Assembly: GCA_000433115.1 (NCBI GenBank)
Contig: FR892192.1
Location: forward strand, 2,724-7,827
DNA: 5,104 nt
From: Ruminococcus sp. CAG:382
GTDB taxonomy: Bacteria > Bacillota > Clostridia > Oscillospirales > CAG-382
Direction of reading: 5' to 3'
Positions 1 to 5,104 of this stretch are shown piece by piece. The position numbers were made by a program, and so were the translations under genes. The notes beneath the pieces are model-generated. The model worked only from the letters and a program-made list of their open reading frames with translations, did not search any database and was not told the DNA's origin. Numbering within the stretch: the first letter of the stretch is position 1; the number at the start of each line of letters is the position of its first letter.

Positions 1-1
1 G

Positions 2-745
2 CTATTTCCCTTTCGTGTGATGTTTCTTTTTGGGCTTTGGTTGATATTCGCCGGCATCATCGTCGACCTTCTGAAGCTCAGCGTTGACAAAACCGGGTTT
101 GCCTCTTTTAAGGTTGATATATCCGATCACGGAGATGATCAGACCGCCTATGCCGTCAAGCATGAAGTCTTCCATTGTGTCGCGGAGTGCTTCGTGACCG
201 ACGAGCATTATGCCGTCCTTTGAATATGAGCTGCCCGAGACCATATATGTCTGTGCGTTGAGACCGAACCATTCGTCGCAGAGAAATTCACATATTTCCC
301 AAAGTGACTGTACCGTCATTACAAAGCAGAACGCAGTCGCGGCGACGAAGAAGGGACTGAGGCGGACATGACCTTTTTTAGTGTGGTTCAGTGTGTTGAC
401 GAGTATGAAGCCGAAAACGGCAAGCATCATACCCGACGAAAAATGAAGCATTGAATCCCAGTGACGATATGTCCCGAAGAAGTCTTTGACGTCTCCGAGG
501 ATTATTGCGCAGAAGCAGAATATCGTAAAGACAATATACAGCGAATTGGGAATCAATATCTTGAAGACCTTTTTGGTGAATACCGGTACAAACAGAAGCA
601 CCAGCATACCGAGGCAGGCAAGGGTTGTAAAGATGTAATAACGCGATTCTTCGGGGCCGAAGAATATACCGAGTACGGCGAGCACCAGCTCAATGAAGGT
701 CAAAACGAAGATTACGCGGAGAAAAATGCGTTGGCGTTTCGTCAT
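2..745 (-). CDS. Six-segment integral membrane protein, DUF2238 (E. coli YjdF-like) family candidate
   Basis: A complete 247-residue protein ending in TAG at positions 2-4. The start is fixed by GGGAGG (755-760), 9 nt ahead of the ATG. About six hydrophobic segments are visible near residues 9-29, 36-56, 65-84, 98-117, 132-149 and 195-211, followed by a hydrophilic tail rich in Lys and His (KPKKKHH), probably cytoplasmic. Three polar motifs sit in or beside the membrane: HWDSMLHFSSG (95-105), WEICEF (149-154) and DTMEDFMLDGIGG (189-201). This pattern of a WD..xH motif, a WE..E motif and a D(T)..D...D motif resembles DUF2238 proteins such as E. coli YjdF, whose function is unknown. The family call is from memory of motifs and is moderate; a VanZ-like or other small membrane family is the alternative. 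It is not the Bacillus YjdF linked to a riboswitch. It starts 16 bp after the Mrp-type ATPase gene and is probably the last gene seen of the nrdD operon. No signal peptide separate from the first membrane segment is evident. Confidence 0.8.
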   Translation of the reverse strand: MTKRQRIFLRVIFVLTFIELVLAVLGIFFGPEESRYYIFTTLACLGMLVLLFVPVFTKKVFKILIPNSLYIVFTIFCFCAIILGDVKDFFGTYRHWDSMLHFSSGMMLAVFGFILVNTLNHTKKGHVRLSPFFVAATAFCFVMTVQSLWEICEFLCDEWFGLNAQTYMVSGSSYSKDGIMLVGHEALRDTMEDFMLDGIGGLIISVIGYINLKRGKPGFVNAELQKVDDDAGEYQPKPKKKHHTKGK

Positions 746-761
746 GCCCGTTTACCTCCCG

Positions 762-1586
762 TCAGTCAAGAAGCGCATCGACGGCATCGGCTACGGGATC
801 GATTCCGGGCTGTTCGAACAGCTCAATCATTCCGCCGTCAACCGCTGCAGCGAGTTTCGGGTCAATGGGAAGTTTTGAAAGTGCTTTTATGCCGTGTGCG
901 GCGGCGGTTTCCTCAGCTTTGCTTTCACCGAATATGCTGTGAATATTGCCGCAGTCGGGGCATTTGTAATATGAGAAGTTTTCAACCATACCGAGGATCG
1001 GGACGTTAAGAAGGCCAGCCATTTTGACTGCCTTTTCGACAATCATTCCGACAAGGTCCTGCGGAGAAGTGACGACAATTATGCCGTCAACGGGAAGGGA
1101 CTGGAACACCGTGAGAGGTACATCGCCTGTTCCCGGAGGCATGTCGACAAACATGAAGTCAACATCGCCCCAGACGACATCCTTCCAGAACTGTATCACC
1201 GTACCGGCGATAACCGGACCGCGCCATGCGACAGGGTCGGTTTCATGCTCAAGAAGAAGGTTCAGCGACATCATTTTTACGCCTGTTTTGGATACGGACG
1301 GAAGGATTCCTTCATCGCTGCCCGATGCGCGTTCGTGCAAGCCGAAAGCGCGGGGAATCGACGGGCCTGTCATATCGGCGTCGAGAATCGCGGTTTTTCT
1401 GCCGCGGCGGTTAAGTTCCACCGCAAGCAGAGAAGTGACAAGCGACTTGCCGACACCGCCCTTGCCGCTCATTACGGCAATGACCTTTTTTATTTCGGAA
1501 AACTGATTGGGTGCTTCCTTTTGAATGCCGCCTCTGCTTGCACAGTCGGCAGAGCAGGAGGAGCAGTCATGATTGCATTCGGACAT
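762..1586 (-). CDS. mrp: Mrp/NBP35/ApbC-family P-loop ATPase, Fe-S cluster carrier
   Basis: A 274-residue cytoplasmic ATPase of the SIMIBI/MinD type that, by family, binds and transfers [4Fe-4S] clusters to apo-proteins. Visible motifs: an N-terminal cysteine cluster C4-x3-C8-x2-C11-x3-C15; the deviant Walker A GKGGVGKS (41-48) with the signature lysine; DADMTGPSIPRAFG (69-82); the switch II/Walker B region DMPPGTGD (148-155); and the paired C209-P-D-C212 that bridges the cluster at the dimer interface in this family. The N-terminal cysteine cluster is of the NBP35 kind, which enteric ApbC/Mrp lacks, although its spacing differs from that of eukaryotic NBP35. An in-frame stop lies 6 nt ahead of the ATG, so no earlier start is possible. 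The ribosome site is weak (GGTGA at 1593-1597, 6 nt away), which may mean coupling to nrdD, whose stop is 13 bp upstream. Length is close to a minimal Mrp without the N-terminal DUF59 domain. The role in this operon (perhaps Fe-S supply to the NrdD activase) is an inference. Confidence 0.95.
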   Translation of the reverse strand: MSECNHDCSSCSADCASRGGIQKEAPNQFSEIKKVIAVMSGKGGVGKSLVTSLLAVELNRRGRKTAILDADMTGPSIPRAFGLHERASGSDEGILPSVSKTGVKMMSLNLLLEHETDPVAWRGPVIAGTVIQFWKDVVWGDVDFMFVDMPPGTGDVPLTVFQSLPVDGIIVVTSPQDLVGMIVEKAVKMAGLLNVPILGMVENFSYYKCPDCGNIHSIFGESKAEETAAAHGIKALSKLPIDPKLAAAVDGGMIELFEQPGIDPVADAVDALLD

Positions 1587-1599
1587 TATTTTTCACCAT

Positions 1600-3990
1600 T
1601 TATCCTTTAAGACTTTTTATATACGCGGAGATTTCGGCAACGCCTGCATATCTCGTGACGGTTTCACCGTCCGTGATTACGAGCGTGGGAGCCTGCTTCA
1701 CACCGAGTCTGAGCGCAAGCTCGGCGTTTTCGGTTGCGTGCAGCTTTTCGAACACGACTCCGGCTTTTTCAAGCATGGGAATCGCGACTTTGCAGTTTGG
1801 ACAGGTCGGCGTTGTGAAAAGTACGGTTCTTGTCGTGCGCTCACCGATGTGTTCTGCCGTGGGAGCAGATTCGGTGCAGGTACAGACTTCATCAGAAGGG
1901 CGTTCGTGCGTGAGTTTGGAGGTGGAAATATCATACACCTTTCTGTGCTTGAATTCCTCTGCCTTGCCGTCGTTCCAGTTCTGCACGGGACGGTAATAGC
2001 CGGTAATACGGCTGTAAACCTCGGTAGCATCGCCGCATTCGGGGCAGGTATACACTTCACCCGGAATATAACCGTGCTTGCGGCATACGGAATAGGTCGG
2101 GGAGATGGTGTAATAGGGCAAACGGTAATTTTCGGCGATTTTGCGGACAAGGGAAGCGGCGGCTTTCCAATCGGGCAGCTTTTCGCCAAGGAATGCGTGG
2201 AATACGGTGCCGGAGGTATAGAGAGTTTGGAGTTCATCCTGAATGTCGAGTGCGGAGAAAATATCGTCCGTATAGCCGACAGGCAGGTGAGAGCTGTTTG
2301 TGTAGTAAGGGGTATTGCCTTTTTCGGAGGCGGTTATTATATCGGGGAAGCGGGCAACGTCGTGTTTTGCGAGACGGTAGGAGGTTGATTCCGCAGGCGT
2401 TGCTTCGAGGTTATAGAGATCGCCGTACAGCTCCTGATAGTCGGCAAGGCGGGTACGCATATGATTCAGCACGTCCTTGGTAAACTGCTGGGTCTCAGGG
2501 TGGGTCATATCAGCCCGTAGCCATTTTGCATTGAGTCCGGCTTCGTTCATGCCGACCAGACCGATTGTCGAGAAATGGTTGGCAAACGTGCCGAGGTAGC
2601 GCTTGGTGTAGGGGTAAAGACCTTCGTCAAGCAGCTTGGTTATGACGGTGCGCTTTATCTTGAGCGAGCGCGCCGCAATGTCCATAAGACGGTCAAGACG
2701 CTTATAAAACTCTTCGGGAGTTGCGGAAAGATATGCAATACGGGGCATATTGAGCGTTACGACACCGACCGAGCCGGTGGATTCGCCGCTGCCGAAGAAG
2801 CCGCCGGATTTCTTTCTCAGTTCACGGAGGTCAAGGCGCAGACGGCAGCACATCGAACGCACGTCGGAGGGCTCCATGTCGGAGTTGACGTAGTTGCTGA
2901 AATATGGAGTGCCGTATTTTGAGGTCATTTCAAAGAGGAGGCGGTTGTTTTCGGTATCGCTCCAGTCGAAATCACGGGTTATCGAATAGGTAGGGATAGG
3001 GTACTGGAAGCCTCTGCCGTTGGCATCACCTTCAATCATTGTGGAAATGAACGCCTTGTTGACCATATCCATTTCCTTTTGGCAGTCCTTATATTTGAAG
3101 GGCATTTCCTTGCCGCCGACGATCGCGTACTGCTCTGCGAGGTCGGCAGGTACGGTCCAGTCGAGAGTAATGTTGGAGAAGGGAGCCTGTGTGCCCCAAC
3201 GAGAAGGGGTGTTTACGCCGAACACAAATGCTTCGATTGCTTTCTTGACGGCGTGATAATCGAGGTTATCGACCTTTACAAAGGGCGCAAGATAGGTATC
3301 GAAAGAGGAGAACGCCTGCGCTCCCGCCCACTCGTTCTGCATAATACCGAGGAAGTTGACCATCTGGTTACAGAGCGTTGCGAGATGACTTGCGGGTGAT
3401 GAGGTGATTTTGCCGGGTACGCCGCCGAGACCCTCTTGAATGAGCTGCTTCAGCGACCAGCCCGCGCAGTAGCCTGTAAGCATACTGAGATCGTGAATAT
3501 GAAGATCGGCGTTGTTGTGCGCTTGCGCTATCTCATCATCATATATTTCGGAAAGCCAGTAGTTTGCGGTTATCGCGCCGGAGTTATGAAGAATAAGTCC
3601 GCCGACAGAGAAGGTCACGGTTGAGTTTTCCTTGACACGCCAGTCGGTGTTTTTGACATATTTGTTGACCAGTTCCTTGTAGTCAAGGATGGTGGATTTC
3701 ATTTTTCTCATCTTTTCGCGCTGGCGGCGATAAAGAATGTATGCTTTTGCGACATCTGCATACCCTGCCTGAACGAGAACGGATTCGACGGAGTCCTGGA
3801 TGTCCTCAACATCAATGAGACCGTTTTTTATTTTCGGTTCAAAATCCGCCGTTACACGGAGTGCGAGCAGGTCTATTATACTCTGATTGTATTCTTTTTC
3901 CTGCGCATCGAATGCCTTTTTTATGGCATCGCTGATTTTCGATATATTGAAATCGACGGTTTTGCCGTTGCGTTTTACAACTCTGAACAT
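1600..3990 (-). CDS. nrdD: Class III anaerobic ribonucleoside-triphosphate reductase with fused C-terminal redoxin
   Basis: A 796-residue glycyl-radical enzyme that, by family, reduces ribonucleoside triphosphates to dNTPs in anaerobic cytoplasm. Domains: ATP-cone allosteric domain (about 1-95, beginning FRVVKRNGKTVDF); catalytic ten-stranded barrel (about 105-630) with HIHDLSMLTGYCAGW (C175), an adjacent cysteine pair in SMCCRLRLD (C381, C382), and NHFSTIGLVGMNEAG (471-485); a probable zinc site C636-x2-H639...C649-x2-C652; and the glycyl-radical motif RITGYYRPV with G664 as the predicted radical residue. Most NrdDs end about 30 residues after this glycine. Here 132 residues follow: a linker with C703-T-C705 and a thioredoxin/glutaredoxin-like domain (about 720-796) with TCPNC (C730, C733) and a likely cis-proline in QAPTL (P768). 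The open frame reaches 4104, but the start at 3990 is preferred: AAGGAG lies 6 nt upstream, the ATP-cone begins there, and the longer form would run through the promoter. It is followed closely by mrp and the membrane protein gene. No nrdG activase is in the window. Control by NrdR is suggested by the two upstream boxes. The enzyme call is secure; the use of the fused redoxin as reductant is inferred. Confidence 0.98.
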   Translation of the reverse strand: MFRVVKRNGKTVDFNISKISDAIKKAFDAQEKEYNQSIIDLLALRVTADFEPKIKNGLIDVEDIQDSVESVLVQAGYADVAKAYILYRRQREKMRKMKSTILDYKELVNKYVKNTDWRVKENSTVTFSVGGLILHNSGAITANYWLSEIYDDEIAQAHNNADLHIHDLSMLTGYCAGWSLKQLIQEGLGGVPGKITSSPASHLATLCNQMVNFLGIMQNEWAGAQAFSSFDTYLAPFVKVDNLDYHAVKKAIEAFVFGVNTPSRWGTQAPFSNITLDWTVPADLAEQYAIVGGKEMPFKYKDCQKEMDMVNKAFISTMIEGDANGRGFQYPIPTYSITRDFDWSDTENNRLLFEMTSKYGTPYFSNYVNSDMEPSDVRSMCCRLRLDLRELRKKSGGFFGSGESTGSVGVVTLNMPRIAYLSATPEEFYKRLDRLMDIAARSLKIKRTVITKLLDEGLYPYTKRYLGTFANHFSTIGLVGMNEAGLNAKWLRADMTHPETQQFTKDVLNHMRTRLADYQELYGDLYNLEATPAESTSYRLAKHDVARFPDIITASEKGNTPYYTNSSHLPVGYTDDIFSALDIQDELQTLYTSGTVFHAFLGEKLPDWKAAASLVRKIAENYRLPYYTISPTYSVCRKHGYIPGEVYTCPECGDATEVYSRITGYYRPVQNWNDGKAEEFKHRKVYDISTSKLTHERPSDEVCTCTESAPTAEHIGERTTRTVLFTTPTCPNCKVAIPMLEKAGVVFEKLHATENAELALRLGVKQAPTLVITDGETVTRYAGVAEISAYIKSLKG

Positions 3991-3996
3991 GAGATA

Positions 3997-4002
3997 CTCC
4001 TT
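3997..4002 (-). promoter_or_regulatory. Ribosome binding site that decides the nrdD start
   Basis: On the minus strand this reads AAGGAG, 6 nt before the ATG at 3990. It settles the start against the longer open frame, which begins with GTG at 4104 inside the upstream operator and would add 38 residues of no recognisable domain ahead of the ATP-cone. Confidence 0.9.
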
Positions 4003-4021
4003 AAATATACAGATATTGAGA

Positions 4022-4058
4022 CACGGATGCCGGAACAATGCGGTACCCGTATCCCGTG
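4022..4058 (-). other. Possible hairpin at the 5' end of the nrdD leader
   Basis: On the transcript strand CACGGGAT (4058-4051) can pair with ATCCGTG (4028-4022) with one bulged G, enclosing a loop in which CGG and CCG may pair further. The predicted transcription start (near 4057) would put the stem at the very 5' end of the mRNA, where such stems can protect from decay. The pairing is short, no U-run follows it, and no known riboswitch is recognised, so this is a weak call. Confidence 0.3.
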
Positions 4059-4063
4059 AGATA

Positions 4064-4092
4064 ATGATACCACAAGAAATCGCGTTTGTCAA
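4064..4092 (-). promoter_or_regulatory. Sigma-70/SigA-type promoter of the nrdD operon
   Basis: On the minus strand: a perfect -35 TTGACA (4092-4087), a 17-bp spacer, then TATCAT (4069-4064), one base from the consensus -10. TGG directly before the -10 gives a TGn extended element. Predicted transcription start is near 4057, leaving a leader of about 67 nt before nrdD. One NrdR-like box lies in the spacer and another just upstream of the -35, so a bound repressor would block RNA polymerase. No other site in the 160-bp gap is as good. Confidence 0.85.
4070..4085 (-). promoter_or_regulatory. NrdR box, promoter-proximal
   Basis: On the plus strand this reads CCACAAGAAATCGCGT and matches the other box (CCACAAGATATTGTGT in the same orientation) at 13 of 16 positions. 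One half-site (CCACAAGA) is strong and the other is degenerate. It occupies the spacer between the -10 and -35 elements. NrdR is an ATP-cone, zinc-ribbon repressor of ribonucleotide reductase genes that responds to dATP/ATP and binds paired boxes. The site is weaker alone than in the pair. Confidence 0.75.
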
Positions 4093-4100
4093 TAGGGCAA

Positions 4101-4116
4101 ACACAATATCTTGTGG
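4101..4116 (-). promoter_or_regulatory. NrdR box, promoter-distal
   Basis: The plus strand reads ACACAATATCTTGTGG, an imperfect palindrome (6 of 8 positions pair between halves) close to the known NrdR box pattern ACAC-AT-rich core-TTGTGT. Its centre is 31 bp from that of the proximal box, with 15 bp between them. That is about three helical turns, the spacing known for functional NrdR box pairs. It lies just upstream of the -35 of the nrdD promoter. Confidence 0.85.
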
Positions 4117-4150
4117 TATTTTTAATTACAATTGTGCTATATTCTGTATT

Positions 4151-5104
4151 TCAGAAGTTCTGTCTGTGAGCCTCTCTTGTAATGGCGATCTGCTGACGTA
4201 CCTGCTTGGGCTGGATATCGTGCGGTCTGCCTTCGGTGAAGAGGAGGTAGATCTGATTATAATATTCGGCGACGGCGGCTATAAAGGGCGCCTGGGGATC
4301 ACCGTCCCAGCTTTCTTCATACCACTTGAGAGTCTCGCCGCAATATGTGGGGAGAGCCTCGGGAGTCGTGTAATAGGGACCGGGAACATTTTCACGCGCG
4401 GGAGCTTCTTCGGGCTTGAAATACTTCCAATCGATGTGGGACATAGTGCCCTTGAGGGTGCCGCATGATCCCTGTATCTTGTATGTATAGAGCGGATATG
4501 CGTCGGCGGAGGAGATTTCAAGATCGATGAGCGGCTTGCCGGGAGAAGTGAGAATCAGTTTGCAGTAATCTTCTGCGTCACCGAAAACATTGAGCTTGTC
4601 CATCTTGCAGAAAACATTCGGCATATGGTCATAGTCGTTAAGAATATTGAGCGCCTGGTCAAGCGGATGAGGTCCTGTGTTTGCGAGTGCGCCGCCGTTG
4701 CAGGCGAGAAGGCACTGCCAGTCCCAGCGGCGTGCATAACCGTTGAACTGAATGCTGACCTCGGCAAGTCTGCCGAGTACACCGGAGGCAATGATCTCCT
4801 TGACCTTGACAAAATAATTTGCGAAACGGCTCTGCTGGAAGATCAGCATATGGCAACCGTGTTCTTTGGCGGTCTTTTCAAGGATATCGAATTCCTCAAC
4901 GGTCGGCACGAACGGCTTTTCGGTGAGGACATTGAAGCCGTGTTCAAGCAGGTCCTTTGTGATTTCAAAGTGCTTGTTGCTGGGTGTGGCATTCACGACA
5001 AGGTCGATATCCTTGCGGTCGAGAATATCGTGATAGTCTTCAAATACCTCGCAGCCGTACTCCTCAGCAGCACGGTCGCGGCGGGGCTTCAGCGGCTCGA
5101 CAAC
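4151..5104 (-). CDS. Gfo/Idh/MocA-family NAD(P)-dependent oxidoreductase, N-terminus outside the window
   Basis: The frame is open to the window edge, giving 317 visible residues ending in TGA at 4151-4153. The first residues (VVEPLKPRRDRAAEEYG...) match the region after the second strand of the Rossmann fold, so roughly 20-40 residues, including the dinucleotide-binding GxGxxG loop, are missing. A GTG at 4996 is internal valine, not the start: the 36 codons before it (ending in DILDRKDIDLV) encode family-typical sequence. Visible motifs: NATPSNKHFE (38-47); the family EKP motif in LTEKPF (about 60-65) with catalytic-type lysine K63; and GGALANTGPHPLDQAL (about 137-152), whose H146 and D149 fit the second active-site motif. 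The C-terminal half fits the alpha/beta substrate and oligomerisation domain. By family it oxidises or reduces a sugar, inositol or related polyol using NAD(P); the substrate cannot be told from this sequence. It lies 160 bp upstream of nrdD on the same strand and no clear terminator separates them, but nrdD has its own promoter. Confidence 0.93.
   Translation of the reverse strand, partial: VVEPLKPRRDRAAEEYGCEVFEDYHDILDRKDIDLVVNATPSNKHFEITKDLLEHGFNVLTEKPFVPTVEEFDILEKTAKEHGCHMLIFQQSRFANYFVKVKEIIASGVLGRLAEVSIQFNGYARRWDWQCLLACNGGALANTGPHPLDQALNILNDYDHMPNVFCKMDKLNVFGDAEDYCKLILTSPGKPLIDLEISSADAYPLYTYKIQGSCGTLKGTMSHIDWKYFKPEEAPARENVPGPYYTTPEALPTYCGETLKWYEESWDGDPQAPFIAAVAEYYNQIYLLFTEGRPHDIQPKQVRQQIAITREAHRQNF

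Noticed and set aside
461..1009. A 182-codon plus-strand frame spanning the membrane protein and mrp genes.
   Set aside because: It crosses two well-supported genes on the other strand and its translation is a low-complexity Arg/Gln/Glu-rich mix with no family resemblance.
1567..1599. A 10-codon minus-strand frame (ATG GTG ...) between nrdD and mrp, a possible leader peptide.
   Set aside because: AAAGGA is only 3 nt ahead of its ATG, too close, and the frame is very short; the same bases better serve as the mrp ribosome site.
1573..2388. A 271-codon open frame on the plus strand opposite the 3' end of nrdD.
   Set aside because: It is antisense to strongly conserved NrdD and redoxin sequence and shows no recognisable domain or ribosome site; it is a codon-bias shadow.
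3991..4104. A 38-residue N-terminal extension of nrdD starting from GTG at 4104.
   Set aside because: It would start inside an NrdR box and run through the promoter, while AAGGAG and the ATP-cone start both point to the ATG at 3990.
4117..4150. AT-rich palindrome around ACAATTGT considered as a terminator for the oxidoreductase gene.
   Set aside because: The stem is only AT-rich and 8 bp with no loop or GC core, so it is not a credible intrinsic terminator, and it lacks the features of a third NrdR box.
3887..4468. A 193-codon plus-strand frame crossing the control region.
   Set aside because: It runs antisense through nrdD, both NrdR boxes, the promoter and the oxidoreductase gene, and has no convincing domain.
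4151..4996. The oxidoreductase as a complete 281-residue protein starting at GTG 4996.
   Set aside because: The frame continues to the window edge with family-typical Rossmann sequence, so the gene is truncated by the window rather than short.

Overview
The window shows a compact bacterial segment with every gene on the minus strand, read from high to low coordinates. It suggests an anaerobic member of the Clostridia (Bacillota). The reasons are a class III (oxygen-sensitive) ribonucleotide reductase, NrdR-type operator sites, strong AAGGAG/GGGAGG ribosome sites, a clostridial-style Mrp/NBP35 ATPase with an N-terminal cysteine cluster, and roughly balanced base composition with AT-rich control DNA. 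This lineage call is an inference; no marker gene fixes it.

Layout in the direction of transcription: (1) 5104-4151, the 3' part of a Gfo/Idh/MocA-family oxidoreductase whose N-terminus lies outside the window. (2) 4150-3991, a 160-bp control region with a near-consensus promoter (TTGACA, 17 bp, TATCAT) and two NrdR-box-like sequences centred 31 bp apart. One box lies just upstream of the -35 and the other fills the spacer. A possible leader hairpin and a strong ribosome site follow. (3) 3990-1600, nrdD, a class III anaerobic ribonucleotide reductase of 796 residues: ATP-cone, catalytic barrel, zinc-binding and glycyl-radical region, then a fused C-terminal redoxin domain with a CPNC active site. 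(4) 1586-762, an Mrp/NBP35/ApbC-type P-loop ATPase that probably carries or assembles Fe-S clusters. (5) 745-2, a six-segment membrane protein resembling the DUF2238 (E. coli YjdF-like) family, function unknown.

The gaps nrdD-mrp (13 bp) and mrp-membrane protein (16 bp) imply one operon driven by the NrdR-type promoter. The enzyme would make dNTPs from NTPs without oxygen. The fused redoxin could return electrons to the active-site cysteines, and the Mrp-type carrier could supply Fe-S clusters to the NrdD activase NrdG. No nrdG is present in the window, so the activase must be encoded elsewhere. The oxidoreductase upstream is probably a separate unit with no evident link to nucleotide metabolism.

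The most interesting points are the NrdD-redoxin fusion with a CxC linker, the precise NrdR box/promoter geometry, and the placing of an Fe-S carrier where nrdG might be expected. No mobile elements, RNA genes, CRISPR arrays or long repeats were seen.
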